Shown in pieces: positions 51,104-59,473 of a stretch of DNA of 64,000 nucleotides. Source of the stretch: Streptomyces sp. NRRL WC-3742. Its GTDB lineage: Bacteria; Actinomycetota; Actinomycetes; Streptomycetales; Streptomycetaceae. Each line of letters starts with the position of its first letter. Within the stretch, counting starts at the first letter, position 1. The notes beneath the pieces are model-generated. The model made no database searches. It worked only from the letters and a program-made list of their open reading frames with translations, and was not told the origin of the DNA. The stretch is from contig NZ_JOCF01000038.1 of the NCBI RefSeq assembly GCF_000720635.1, positions 1 through 64,000 of the forward strand, in the 5' to 3' direction. Made by a program: the position numbers and the translations under genes.

Positions 51104-51535
51104 TCAGGCGTCGGGGCCCTCGGGCCGCGGGCCCGCGAACAGGGTGCGCTCGGCGTGCTGGGTGTCCAGGTACTCGCGGACGGCGGTGATCACCCCGCCC
51201 CGGACGGTGAAGATGCCCAGGCAGGCGTTGTCGTAGCGGTGGCCGTGCAGGGTGGTGCCCTTCGCGGTCCACTCGGCGACGACCTGCTCGCCGTCGGCGA
51301 TCACGTTGGTCAGCTCGATCTCGACCGTGGTGCCGGGGGCGAGGAGGGTGGCGCCCGAGCCGAGGAAGTCGTTGACGACGGCGTCGCGGCCGCGCCACAC
51401 GCCGGTCATCGGGAGGTCCCCGGGGTAGGTCCAGGTCACGTCCTCGGCGAAGCTGGCGAGGATGGTCGGCAGGTCGCCCTCGGCGACGGCGTTGACGTAG
51501 TCGGCGACGACGGTGCGGGGGTCACGGGTGGTCAT
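51104..51535 (-). CDS. SnoaL/NTF2-like family protein
   Basis: A 143-residue protein of the SnoaL-like NTF2 fold. Typical parts are VVADYVNAVAEGDLPTILAS, FAEDVTWTYPGDLPM, GRDAVVNDFLGSG and the final strands GHRYDNACLGIFTVRGG. Members include polyketide cyclases and ketosteroid isomerases; many are of unknown use. It follows the oxidoreductase gene on the same strand after 110 bases that hold a minisatellite. Confidence 0.85.
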   Translation of the reverse strand: MTTRDPRTVVADYVNAVAEGDLPTILASFAEDVTWTYPGDLPMTGVWRGRDAVVNDFLGSGATLLAPGTTVEIELTNVIADGEQVVAEWTAKGTTLHGHRYDNACLGIFTVRGGVITAVREYLDTQHAERTLFAGPRPEGPDA

Positions 51536-51562
51536 CTCGGGCTCCTCGAGCGTGAGTTCGGT

Positions 51563-51649
51563 GGGTCGGGTCGGGTCGGGTCGGTTCGGGAGGGTTCGGT
51601 TCTGGAGGGTTCGGTGCGGGAGGGTTCGGTTCAGGAGGGTTCGGTTCAG
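51563..51649. repeat. Minisatellite between two minus-strand genes
   Basis: Four 15-base units, consensus GAGGGTTCGGTTCAG, at 51590-51649, preceded by a GGGTC pentamer run (51563-51583). The units lie in the 110-base spacer and touch the stop of the oxidoreductase gene, not coding sequence. The number of units may vary between strains. Confidence 0.85.
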
Positions 51650-52566
51650 GAGAGGGTGAGGACGGCGTTGCCGCGGACGCGGCGCTCGCGCAGGTCCTCG
51701 AGGACCTCGGCCGTGCGGCTCCAGTCCTCCACCCGGCCGATCTCCGGGTGCAGCCGGCCCTCGGCGACCAGCCGGACCAGGGTCTCCAGGTCGGCGGCGT
51801 ACGGCTGGTCGGAGTCGGCGTAGCTGAAGTGCCGTACGGTCGCGGAGGCCGGGCCGGCGAAGAAGGCGAAGAAGTCCAGCTCCACGGGCTTCCGGCTGGC
51901 CTGGCCGAACCAGATCAGCTCGCCGCGCGGCGCCAGCCGGGCGAGGGCGAGCGGGAGGTTCGCGCCGCCGGTCGACTCCAGCACCAGGTCGAAGGGGCCC
52001 TCGGCCTCCTCGACCCGCCGGACGACCGAGGCCGCCCCGAGCTCCGCCAGCCGCTCGCCGCGCTCCGTCGAGGAGCTCACCGCCGTCACCAGGGCCCCTG
52101 CGGCGGCGGCGAGTTCCACGAGGTAGTGGCCGACGCCGCCGGAGGCCCCGGTCAGCAGGACGCGCTTGCCGGTGACGCTGCCCGCCGCGCGCAGCAGGCG
52201 CAGGGCGGTGATCCCCGCCAGCGGCAGGGCGGCGGCCTGGGCCGCCGTGACCCGCTCGGGCAGCCGGGCCAGCGAACCGGTCGGCACGGCGACGTACTCG
52301 GCCCAGCCCGCGGCCGGCGGGTGGGCGACCACCCGCCGGCCGACCGCGGGCCCCGACCCGTCGGCGGCCGCCTGGACGACCAGGCCCGCGACGTCCTTGC
52401 CCGGCCGCCAGCCGGGAGGCGGGCTCTCCAGCTGGAAGGTCTCGCCCCGGTTCACGGAGTACGCGTCGACCTTGACCAGGGCTTCGTCCGCCCTCGGCTC
52501 GGGCACCTCCACCTCGGCGAACTCCACCGTCCGGTCGGACCGTCCGGTCGCCACAAACGCCTTCAT
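51646..52566 (-). CDS. NADP-dependent oxidoreductase (quinone reductase-like MDR)
   Basis: A 306-residue medium-chain dehydrogenase/reductase without the structural zinc lobe. Marks are YSVNRGETFQLESPPPGWRPG, the Rossmann segment RVLLTGASGGVGHYLVEL and a late VRLVAEGRLHPEIGRV. It probably reduces quinones or enones with NADPH. ATG 52566 has GAAGGG 8 bases upstream; a GTG six bases earlier is possible. It is divergent from lysR, which should control it, and leads the SnoaL gene. Confidence 0.9.
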   Translation of the reverse strand: MKAFVATGRSDRTVEFAEVEVPEPRADEALVKVDAYSVNRGETFQLESPPPGWRPGKDVAGLVVQAAADGSGPAVGRRVVAHPPAAGWAEYVAVPTGSLARLPERVTAAQAAALPLAGITALRLLRAAGSVTGKRVLLTGASGGVGHYLVELAAAAGALVTAVSSSTERGERLAELGAASVVRRVEEAEGPFDLVLESTGGANLPLALARLAPRGELIWFGQASRKPVELDFFAFFAGPASATVRHFSYADSDQPYAADLETLVRLVAEGRLHPEIGRVEDWSRTAEVLEDLRERRVRGNAVLTLS

Positions 52567-52665
52567 CTCCACGGCCCTTCGCTCGTTCCCCGCCGGTCCC
52601 CTTCCGGCCGGGCATCAGCAAACCCCCGGGGCCGGGGCGGCGGCCAACAACCGGACACCGCTTTC

Positions 52666-52696
52666 GACAGCCGTCGGTTGTCAGCTGTCGGCTGTC
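52666..52696. promoter_or_regulatory. Inverted repeat overlapping the LysR start region
   Basis: GACAGCCG (52666-52673) and CGGCTGTC (52689-52696) flank a 15-base centre with a further GTCAGCTG-like symmetry. It is immediately before the LysR start and about 100 bases upstream of the divergent oxidoreductase start, so it may be the LysR autoregulation site. Confidence 0.45.
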
Positions 52697-52700
52697 AGGG

Positions 52701-53666
52701 ATGATGGCTCCCGTGGACCTCGACCTCGCCCAGGTGCGCGCCTTCGTGGCGGCCGCCGAGCACCTGCACTTCCGCCGGGCGGCGGAGTCGCTCTCGCTCA
52801 CCCAGCAGGGCCTGTCCAAGCGCGTCGCCCGGCTGGAGGAGGCCCTCGGCACCCGGCTCCTCGACCGCGACCGCAGCGGCGTCCGGCTCACGCCCGCCGG
52901 AGCCCGGTTCCTCACCCCCGCCCGCGCCGCGCTCGACGCGGGGGCGGCGGCGGTGGAGGCGGTGCGCCAGGGCGGGCGTCCGACCAGGCTCGACGTGTGG
53001 GGGCACCTGTACGCGCCGCTGCGTACCGTGCGCGAAGCCCTGGACGCCGCCGCCGGTCTGCACGTCGAGGTCGGGCCCGGACGCGACCTGCCGGGCGTGG
53101 CGGCGGCCCTGGCCCGCGGGGAGGTCGGCGCCGGATTCGGCCGGTTCCACACCTTCGGTGAGAGCCTCGACGAGGGCCTCGCCCACCGCCTCGTCCGGCT
53201 GGAACCGGTGGACGCGGTGATCGCCTCCGACCACCCGCTGGCGGCCGAGCCCGAACTGCGGCCCGCCCGGCTCTCGGCCCTGCGGCTGATCCTCCCCGCG
53301 GCGGCCGGACGGCTGGACTTCCTGGGCCGCTTCGCCGAGCAGTTCGACGTCCCCGTCCTCCCGGGCGAGGCCAACCTCGGGCTGGACCACCTCCTCGACC
53401 AGGTCCGCACCACCCCCGACGGCTTCACCCTGCTGCCCTCGGAGCTGCCCCTGGCCCCCGGCCGGGGCCTCACCGTCGTCCCCCTGACCGACCCGACCCC
53501 GCTCTACGCCTGGTCCCTCGTCTGGCGCCGCGACCGCCCCGACCCCGCCGTCCCCGCCCTCCTCCACGCCTTCGCCACCACCGGCCGCACCCGCCGCTGG
53601 CTCGAATACGACCCCGCCCGCGACTGGCTCCCCGAAGCCGACGCCACCGAAGCCCTCGCCGGGTGA
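52701..53666 (+). CDS. LysR-family transcriptional regulator
   Basis: A 321-residue regulator. The helix-turn-helix is in the first 60 residues (LAQVRAFVAAAEHLHFRRAAE, LSLTQQGLSKRVARLEE). The remaining part is the periplasmic-binding-like ligand domain (LDVWGHLYAPLRTVREAL, VIASDHPLAAEPELRP). It probably controls the divergent oxidoreductase/SnoaL pair. The ligand is unknown. GTG 52713 is an alternative start. Confidence 0.92.
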   Translation: MMAPVDLDLAQVRAFVAAAEHLHFRRAAESLSLTQQGLSKRVARLEEALGTRLLDRDRSGVRLTPAGARFLTPARAALDAGAAAVEAVRQGGRPTRLDVWGHLYAPLRTVREALDAAAGLHVEVGPGRDLPGVAAALARGEVGAGFGRFHTFGESLDEGLAHRLVRLEPVDAVIASDHPLAAEPELRPARLSALRLILPAAAGRLDFLGRFAEQFDVPVLPGEANLGLDHLLDQVRTTPDGFTLLPSELPLAPGRGLTVVPLTDPTPLYAWSLVWRRDRPDPAVPALLHAFATTGRTRRWLEYDPARDWLPEADATEALAG

Positions 53667-53722
53667 GAACCAGGCGGGAACGGGACTGAGAACCAGGCTG
53701 AGAACGAGGCCGGGAACGGCGA

Positions 53723-53754
53723 AAGGCCCCGGAGAGTGATCTCTCCGGGGCCTT
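53723..53754. terminator. Bidirectional terminator (lysR / tRNA cluster)
   Basis: AAGGCCCCGGAGAG (53723-53736) pairs with CTCTCCGGGGCCTT (53741-53754), loop TGAT. It ends lysR on the plus strand and the tRNA cluster on the minus strand. Confidence 0.92.
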
Positions 53755-53762
53755 CCTCACTG

Positions 53763-53836
53763 TGGCCAGGGCCGGGGTCGAACCGGCGACCTTCCGCTTT
53801 TCAGGCGGACGCTCGTACCAACTGAGCTACCTGGCC
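53763..53836 (-). tRNA. tRNA-Phe (anticodon GAA)
   Basis: 74 bases including discriminator A. Acceptor GGCCAGG/CCTGGCC, anticodon arm TCCGC-CTGAAAA-GCGGA, T arm CCGGTTCGACCCCGG region. CCA is not encoded. Last of a three-tRNA group. Confidence 0.95.
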
Positions 53837-53863
53837 GTACTGCACCGTCTCCTGAGAGACGAG

Positions 53864-53937
53864 CGATCCCGACGGGACTTGAACCCGCGACCTCCACCTT
53901 GACAGGGTGGCGAGCTAACCAACTGCTCCACGGGACC
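53864..53937 (-). tRNA. tRNA-Asp (anticodon GTC), second copy
   Basis: 74 bases including discriminator G, same anticodon arm CCACC-CTGTCAA-GGTGG as the copy at 45307. The acceptor stem is GGTCCCG/CGGGATC; compared with the other copy, position 6-67 is C-G in place of T-A. Confidence 0.95.
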
Positions 53938-53996
53938 TTGAAGTGGTGGGAACCACTCAGGTCTTGCGGCACTGCACTTTTTCATACGGTACTACG

Positions 53997-54069
53997 TGCC
54001 CCCAACGGGATTCGAACCCGTGCTACCGCCTTGAAAGGGCGGCGTCCTGGGCCACTAGACGATGAGGGC
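53997..54069 (-). tRNA. tRNA-Glu (anticodon TTC)
   Basis: 73 bases including discriminator A. Anticodon arm CCGCC-CTTTCAA-GGCGG gives anticodon TTC. Acceptor GCCCTCA with TGGGGGC includes one T-G pair. CCA is not encoded. First of the minus-strand group Glu-Asp-Phe. Confidence 0.95.
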
Positions 54070-54187
54070 TTGCGGCCGTTCCTTGTGCCGTTTCCGGCGT
54101 TCGGGGACGTCGAGAAGCATATGGGATGCCGGGCGGATCGCCAAAACGGGTTTCGGCCGGGTGGGGGTGGGGTGGCCGGGGAGAGGG

Positions 54188-54532
54188 TCAGGACCAGCCG
54201 AGTTCGTCGAGCTCGTGGTCGTCGAAGCCGAAGTGGTGGGCGACCTCGTGGATCACGGTGGTGCGGACCTCCTCGACCACCTGCTCGCGGGTGTCGCAGA
54301 AGCGCAGGGTGGGGCCGCGGTAGATCAGGATGCGGTCGGGCAGGACGCCCGCGTACCACTCGCCGCGCTCGGTGAGGGGGGTGCCCTCGTAGAGGCCGAG
54401 GAGTTCGGGGTCGCCCGGGTCCTCGGGTTCGTCCTCGACGAAGACCGCGACGTTGTCCATCATGGCCGCGAGCTGCGGGGGAATCTGGTCCAGCGCATCG
54501 CTGACCAGCGTCTCGAACTCTTCCCGGGTCAT
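54188..54532 (-). CDS. Zincin-like metallopeptidase family protein
   Basis: A 114-residue protein of the small metallopeptidase family formerly called DUF1025. The zinc motif is VIHEVAHHFGFDDHELDELGW (residues about 93-113). The rest, MDNVAVFVEDEPED and LLGLYEGTPLTER, is typical of the family. Proteolytic activity is not established. ATG 54532 is chosen; a GTG two codons upstream is possible. Divergent from the fluoride channel genes. Confidence 0.9.
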   Translation of the reverse strand: MTREEFETLVSDALDQIPPQLAAMMDNVAVFVEDEPEDPGDPELLGLYEGTPLTERGEWYAGVLPDRILIYRGPTLRFCDTREQVVEEVRTTVIHEVAHHFGFDDHELDELGWS

Positions 54533-54602
54533 CTCCACCGGAACATTGTCGGGTCTGCGGTGACGGTGTGCCAGGCGGTCGGGGCCGGTGTTTGATGGGG
54601 CT

Positions 54603-55082
54603 GTGACGACCTCGGAGGACGTGGTGGACGACGCGGCGGGCCGGACGGCTCCGGTCCGGCCGGCGGTGCTGCGCGGGCAGGGGCCCGCGGTGGCGGTGAT
54701 CGCCGTCGGCGGCGCGATCGGAGCCCTCGCGAGGTACGGGGCCGGGCTGCTGTGGGGGACGGCGCCCGAGGCGTTCCCGTGGACGACGCTGCTGGTCAAC
54801 GTGGTCGGCTGCGCGGTGATCGGGGTGTTCCTGGTGGTGATCACCGAGGGGCGGCCCGCGCATCCGCTGCTGCGGCCGTTCTTCGGCACCGGGGTGCTGG
54901 GCGGGTTCACCACCTTCTCGACGTACGCGGTGGACATCCGCCGGCTGCTGGAGGCCGGGCGGCTCGGGCCGGGGCTCGCGTACCTGGGGCTGACGCTGCT
55001 GGGCGCGCTCGGAGCGGTGTGGGCGGCGGCGGTGCTGACCAGGCGTCTGCTGCGCCGGGTGCCTCGGGTCGGTGCGCGGTGA
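54603..55082 (+). CDS. crcB: Fluoride channel subunit FluC/CrcB (first copy)
   Basis: A 159-residue four-helix membrane protein of the Fluc family, which exports fluoride as an antiparallel dimer. Conserved parts are [32 protein letters not shown] and the pore signature [12 protein letters not shown]. The first 35 residues are a soluble extension. The GTG at 54603 has a weak ribosome binding site; GTG 54588 is an option. It overlaps the DUF190 gene (GTGA). Confidence 0.92.
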   Translation: MTTSEDVVDDAAGRTAPVRPAVLRGQGPAVAVIAVGGAIGALARYGAGLLWGTAPEAFPWTTLLVNVVGCAVIGVFLVVITEGRPAHPLLRPFFGTGVLGGFTTFSTYAVDIRRLLEAGRLGPGLAYLGLTLLGALGAVWAAAVLTRRLLRRVPRVGAR

Positions 55083-55453
55083 GCGGCGCGAGGCGGCTGA
55101 GCGGGCCGGCGCTGCGGCTGACGGTGCTGGTGGGCGAGAGCGACACCTGGCACCACCGGCCGCTCTACAACGAGATCGTGCACCGGGCGCGGGCGGCAGG
55201 GCTGGCCGGGGCGAGCGTGTTCCGGGGGATCGAGGGCTTCGGGGCCTCGTCGGTGGTGCACACCTCGCGGCTGCTGTCGCTGAGCGAGGACCTGCCGGTG
55301 GCGGTGGTGATCGTGGACGAGGAGGAGCGGGTGCGGGCGTTCCTGCCGCGGCTGGACGGGCTGGTGGCGGAGGGGCTGGTGACGCTGGAGCGGTGCGAGG
55401 TCGTCCGGTACGCGGGGCGCGGCGGCGACGGGGGCGCGGGGGCCGGGGAGTGA
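55079..55453 (+). CDS. DUF190 family protein
   Basis: A 124-residue soluble protein. The DUF190 pattern is [20 protein letters not shown], followed by [19 protein letters not shown] and [21 protein letters not shown]190 proteins are often encoded with CrcB and may have a PII-like fold. Position between two channel genes, overlapping both, suggests a regulatory role in fluoride export. The tail is Gly-rich. Confidence 0.9.
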   Translation: MSGARRLSGPALRLTVLVGESDTWHHRPLYNEIVHRARAAGLAGASVFRGIEGFGASSVVHTSRLLSLSEDLPVAVVIVDEEERVRAFLPRLDGLVAEGLVTLERCEVVRYAGRGGDGGAGAGE

Positions 55454-55824
55454 ACTGGCTGCTGGTGGTGGCGGGTGCGGTGGTCGGCGCCCCGCTGAGG
55501 TACCTGACGGACCGGGCGGTGCAGTCCCGGCACGACTCGGTGTTCCCGTGGGGGACGTTCGCGGTGAACGTGGTCGGCTGCCTGGTGCTCGGCACGCTGA
55601 CGGGGGCGGTGGCGGCCGGGGCGGCCTCCTCGCACGTCCAACTGCTGGTCGGGACGGGGTTCTGCGGGGCGCTGACGACGTACTCGACGTTCTCGTACGA
55701 GACGCTGCGGCTGGCCGAGTCGGGGGCCGGGCGGTACGCGGTGGCGAACGTGGCGGGGAGCGTGGTGGCCGGGCTGGCGGCGGTGTACGCGGGGGCGGAG
55801 CTGGCCTCGGCGCTCTGGGGCTGA
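55450..55824 (+). CDS. crcB: Fluoride channel subunit FluC/CrcB (second copy)
   Basis: A 124-residue four-helix protein: [20 protein letters not shown] at the start, [17 protein letters not shown] and the pore signature [13 protein letters not shown]. Compared with the first copy it lacks the N-terminal extension. Paired CrcB genes in Gram-positive bacteria commonly make heterodimers. GTG start overlaps the DUF190 stop. Confidence 0.93.
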   Translation: MNWLLVVAGAVVGAPLRYLTDRAVQSRHDSVFPWGTFAVNVVGCLVLGTLTGAVAAGAASSHVQLLVGTGFCGALTTYSTFSYETLRLAESGAGRYAVANVAGSVVAGLAAVYAGAELASALWG

Positions 55825-55868
55825 GGACTTCGGGGGCTGCGAGCTCCGGGGTCTGAGAGTGGCGGGGG

Positions 55869-55916
55869 TTGTGAGTTCCGAGGGTTGTGAGTTCCGAGGG
55901 CTGTGAGTTCCGGGGC
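55869..55916. repeat. Three 16-base tandem repeats
   Basis: Unit TTGTGAGTTCCGAGGG at 55869-55884 and 55885-55900, and a diverged third at 55901-55916; related fragments lie on both sides. It is in the gap after the fluoride genes, where I see no gene. Confidence 0.8.
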
Positions 55917-56075
55917 CTGAGGGCTCCGGGGCCGGCAGCCGTACGGGCCGCGCGGTGGCCGCTTGGCGGAACCTTCCTGCCGTACGTCCCGTGTCCCGCC
56001 GGGGTGGGCGCGCGTTGGGCACCGAAAGCGGCCGCGGCACGGGCGGCCCGGGCGGGGCGTCAGAGAGGGAACTCG

Positions 56076-56753
56076 GTGGCTTCGGTGCGTGTGGTGCGGG
56101 CGGTCCGGTCGGCGCGGTCGGTGCGGGCGGAGCGGACCCGGCGGTCCGGCCGGTCGGGACGGGTGCTGCGGGCGGCCGCGGTGCTGGCGGTGGCGGGGCT
56201 CGGGCTGACCGGGTGCATGTCGGTGGGCTCGGCCGCGGAGGAGAAGCACGGCGTGGCGCCGGTCGGGCAGGCCGGTCCGGCGGGCCGTCCCGGGGCGTCG
56301 GGCGGTGCCTCCGCCTCCCCCGGGGCGGGGCACCTGGGTGGTGCGGCGGGGCACGCGGAGCGCCAGGGGGGCTTGCAGGCCGAGAACGCGCCGGGGGCGG
56401 GCGTCCCCGGCGCACCGGGTGAGGGTGCGCCCGGCGCGGTGACCGGCGTGGTGCCGGTGCCGGGGGCGGGCGCCCCGGACGGCGCGCCGGGCGGTGGCGG
56501 TGCGGGCAGCGGCGCGAACACCAGTCCCGCGCCCCATCCCGGCGGCGGCACGACAACCGGTTCCGGCGGTTCCGGCGGTACGGGAGCCCCAGGAGGCTCC
56601 GGGAGTTCGCCCTCGGCGGGCCCGAGCGTCCACCCGACCGGTTCCCCCGAGCCGGAGCACACCCCGCCGCCCTCGACCACGCCCGGGACCCCGGAACCCA
56701 CCGCCGGAAGCTCCGGTTCTTCGGCGCCGAGTCCGCGCGCAGGTGGGCATTAG
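56076..56753 (+). CDS. Pro/Gly-rich lipoprotein
   Basis: A 225-residue probable lipoprotein. The n-region is unusually long and Arg-rich (RAVRSARSVRAERTRRSGR, then GR), the hydrophobic stretch is LRAAAVLAVAGLG and the lipobox LTGC places the lipidated Cys at residue 47. The mature part is nearly all Gly, Pro, Ala, Ser and Thr, and is probably a disordered wall-spanning segment. GAGAGGGA precedes the GTG. There is no recognised domain. The high-G/C low-complexity content makes open frames here common, so confidence is moderate. Confidence 0.6.
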   Translation: MASVRVVRAVRSARSVRAERTRRSGRSGRVLRAAAVLAVAGLGLTGCMSVGSAAEEKHGVAPVGQAGPAGRPGASGGASASPGAGHLGGAAGHAERQGGLQAENAPGAGVPGAPGEGAPGAVTGVVPVPGAGAPDGAPGGGGAGSGANTSPAPHPGGGTTTGSGGSGGTGAPGGSGSSPSAGPSVHPTGSPEPEHTPPPSTTPGTPEPTAGSSGSSAPSPRAGGH

Positions 56754-56948
56754 GGAGCTGGCCAGGGCATTTGCCTCCGATCCGGAGGTTCGTCTATGGT
56801 GGTAGATCGTTCGTTTGATCCATTTGACTGGCGCCCTACATCCATCTGGCGCCCTTGGCGCGTTCCGGCGATCCGTGGCTGACCGCATAGAGGCGGTTGT
56901 GAAACAGAACCCCGGACTTTGGCGCGTGCCACTTCCGGAAGGTTTTAC

Positions 56949-59264
56949 ATGTCTCTCGTTGACGACGCCCGCTTCGCCATGCCCGCGAACGAGGCCGCCG
57001 CCGATGTCACCGACACCGCCGCCGACACCACCGAGACCCTGATCGAGGCCCCCGAGGCCGTCGAGACCACCGACTCCGCCGACGCCGTCGACGCCACCGA
57101 GACCGCCGAGGTCGAGGAGAGCGTCGAGGAGGACGCCGAGCCCACCCTCACCTTCGGCGACCTGGGCCTGCACGACGACGTCGTGCGCGCCCTCGCCAAG
57201 CGCGGCGTCACCACCCCGTTCCCGATCCAGGCCGCGACCATCCCGGACGCCCTGGCCGGCAAGGACGTGCTGGGCCGTGGCCGCACCGGCTCCGGCAAGA
57301 CCCTCAGCTTCGGCCTGCCGCTGCTGACCCGCCTCGCCGACGGCGAGCGCACCAAGCCCAAGCACCCGCGCGGCCTGATCCTCGTCCCGACCCGCGAGCT
57401 GGCCATGCAGGTCGCCGACGCCCTGGAGCCCTTCGGCTCGGTGCTCGGCCTCAAGCTCAAGGTCGTCTGCGGCGGCACCTCGATGTCGAACCAGATCTAC
57501 GCGCTGGAGCGCGGCGTCGACGTCCTCGTCGCCACCCCCGGCCGTCTGCGCGACCTGCTGAACCGCGGCTCCGCCAAGCTGGCCGACGTCAAGACCGTCG
57601 TCCTCGACGAGGCCGACCAGATGGCCGACATGGGCTTCCTGCCCGAGGTCACCGAGATCCTCGACCAGGTGCCGGCCGGCGGCCAGCGCCTGCTGTTCTC
57701 CGCCACCCTGGAGAACGAGATCGACACCCTGGTCAAGCGCTACCTCAAGAACCCGGTCACCCACGAGGTCGACCCGTCGGCCGGCGCCGTCACCACCATG
57801 ACCCACCACATCCTCGTGGTGAAGCCCAAGGACAAGGCGCCGATCACCAACGCGATCGCCGCCCGCAAGGGCCGCACGATCATCTTCGTCCGCACCCAGA
57901 TGGGCGCCGACCGCGTCGCCGAGCAGCTCATCGAGGCCGGTGTGAAGGCCGACGCGCTGCACGGCGGCATGACCCAGGGCGCCCGTACCCGCGTCCTCGG
58001 CGACTTCAAGGACGGCTACGTCAACGTCGTCGTCGCCACCGACGTCGCCGCCCGCGGCATCCACGTCGACGGCATCGACCTGGTCCTCAACGTGGACCCG
58101 GCCGGCGACCACAAGGACTACCTGCACCGCTCCGGCCGCACCGCCCGTGCCGGCCGCTCCGGCGCCGTCGTCACCCTGGTGCTGCCGCACCAGCGCCGCG
58201 GCGTCTTCCGCCTGATGGAGGACGCGGGCGTCGACGCCAGCCGCCACATCCTGGACCACGCCTTCGACGCCGAGGTCGCCAAGATCACCGGCGCCCGCTC
58301 GCTCACCGAGGTCCAGGCCGAGAGCGCCGCCAACATCGCCGGTGCCGCCGAGCGCGAGCTCGCCGACATGACCCGCCAGCTGGAGCGCGCGCAGCGCCGC
58401 ACCACCGAGCTGCGCGACGAGGCCGACCGCCTGGCCGCCCGTGCGGCGCGCGAGCGGGCCGACCTGGGCATCGAGGACGAGGCCCCGGCCGTGTCGGAGG
58501 AGTCGTCCGAGGAGACCGCCGAGCAGGCTCCGGTCGTCGCCGCCGCGCCGCAGGCCGAGGAGCGCACCCCGGCGTACCGCGAGGCGGGCACCGAGCGTCC
58601 GGCCTTCGGCCGCGACCGTGACCGTGGCGACCGCGGCGACGACCGTCGTTCGGGTGGTTTCAACCGTGACCGCGGCGACGACCGTCGTTCGGGTGGTTTC
58701 AACCGTGACCGTGGTGACGACCGTCGTTCGGGTGGTTTCAACCGCGACAACCGTGACGACCGCGGTGGCTTCAACCGTGATCGTGGTGACGACCGCCGTA
58801 CCGGTGGTTTCAACCGCGACCGTGGTGACGACCGTCGCACCGGTGGTTTCAACCGCGACAACCGTGACGACCGCGGTGGCTTCAACCGTGACCGTGGTGA
58901 CGACCGCCGTACCGGTGGTTTCAACCGCGACCGTGGTGACGACCGTCGCACCGGCGGCTTCAACCGCGACAACCGTGACGACCGCGGCGCCCGCTCCTTC
59001 GGCGACCGTCCGGCCCGCTCGTTCGGCGACCGCCCGTCCTTCGGTGACCGCCCCTCCTTCGGCCGTGACCGCGACGAGCGCGGCGGCAGCAGCCGTCCGT
59101 TCTCGCGCCGCGACGACCACCGCTCCGGTGGCCGCCCGCAGGCGTCCGGCGGCTTCAACCGCGACCGTGACGACCGCGGTGGCTTCAACCGTGACCGTGG
59201 CGACGACCGCCGCGCCGGTGGTGGCTTCGGCCGCGAGGACCGCAAGCCGCGCTGGAAGAACTGA
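56949..59264 (+). CDS. DEAD-box RNA helicase with Arg/Asp/Gly repeat tail
   Basis: A 771-residue helicase. An acidic Thr/Glu-rich leader covers residues 1-66; the Q motif is at 69-94 (FGDLGL, PFPIQ), motif I is GRTGSGKT at 111-118, then PTRELA, VVLDEADQM (DEAD), FSATL and HRSGRTARAGR. A coiled stretch around 455-515 follows. The last 220 residues have tandem RDRGDDRRSGGFN units, likely an RNA-binding or phase-separating tail. GGAAGG precedes the ATG. Similar proteins act in RNA unwinding at low temperature. Confidence 0.93.
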   Translation: MSLVDDARFAMPANEAAADVTDTAADTTETLIEAPEAVETTDSADAVDATETAEVEESVEEDAEPTLTFGDLGLHDDVVRALAKRGVTTPFPIQAATIPDALAGKDVLGRGRTGSGKTLSFGLPLLTRLADGERTKPKHPRGLILVPTRELAMQVADALEPFGSVLGLKLKVVCGGTSMSNQIYALERGVDVLVATPGRLRDLLNRGSAKLADVKTVVLDEADQMADMGFLPEVTEILDQVPAGGQRLLFSATLENEIDTLVKRYLKNPVTHEVDPSAGAVTTMTHHILVVKPKDKAPITNAIAARKGRTIIFVRTQMGADRVAEQLIEAGVKADALHGGMTQGARTRVLGDFKDGYVNVVVATDVAARGIHVDGIDLVLNVDPAGDHKDYLHRSGRTARAGRSGAVVTLVLPHQRRGVFRLMEDAGVDASRHILDHAFDAEVAKITGARSLTEVQAESAANIAGAAERELADMTRQLERAQRRTTELRDEADRLAARAARERADLGIEDEAPAVSEESSEETAEQAPVVAAAPQAEERTPAYREAGTERPAFGRDRDRGDRGDDRRSGGFNRDRGDDRRSGGFNRDRGDDRRSGGFNRDNRDDRGGFNRDRGDDRRTGGFNRDRGDDRRTGGFNRDNRDDRGGFNRDRGDDRRTGGFNRDRGDDRRTGGFNRDNRDDRGARSFGDRPARSFGDRPSFGDRPSFGRDRDERGGSSRPFSRRDDHRSGGRPQASGGFNRDRDDRGGFNRDRGDDRRAGGGFGREDRKPRWKN
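58630..58990 (+). repeat. In-frame tandem repeats in the helicase tail
   Basis: About eight units of 39 to 45 bases encoding RDRGDDRR(S/T)GGFN and RDNRDDRGGFN variants, with related units again at 59150-59215. The repeats keep the reading frame. The minus-strand reading frame through this area is an artefact of the repeat composition. Confidence 0.9.
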
Positions 59265-59271
59265 TCACTGA

Positions 59272-59354
59272 CCGGTCGCCCGGCGGTCACCGACCGCCGG
59301 GCGACCGGGTGACACGAAGGGCCCGCTCCGTTCGCCGGAGCGGGCCCTTCGTGT
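59272..59354. terminator. Two consecutive long hairpins after the helicase gene
   Basis: First hairpin: CCGGTCGCCCGGCGGTC (59272-59288), loop ACC, complement 59292-59308. Second: ACACGAAGGGCCCGCTCCG (59312-59330), loop TTCGC, complement 59336-59354. Both stems are perfect (17 and 19 bases). The second has the usual terminator look. Confidence 0.88.
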
Positions 59355-59473
59355 TCCCCCGATTCCCCCCTGTTTCCCCCCGAACACCGACCCCTGCTGC
59401 TCAGCGAGGCGTTGTTCTGGGAGTGAGAATAACCTGTGGCGGGCGGGAGCGGTAGTCCCGTAGCGTCGCGGGC

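Noticed and set aside
53982..59120. Minus-strand reading frame of about 1700 codons across the tRNAs, lipoprotein and helicase genes
   Set aside because: It runs antisense through three tRNA genes, fluoride channel genes and the helicase repeats. It is an effect of high-GC codon bias and repeat composition, with no domain and no ribosome binding site.
58630..59215. CRISPR-like array
   Set aside because: The repeats are in frame inside a helicase gene, with no unique spacers and no cas genes.
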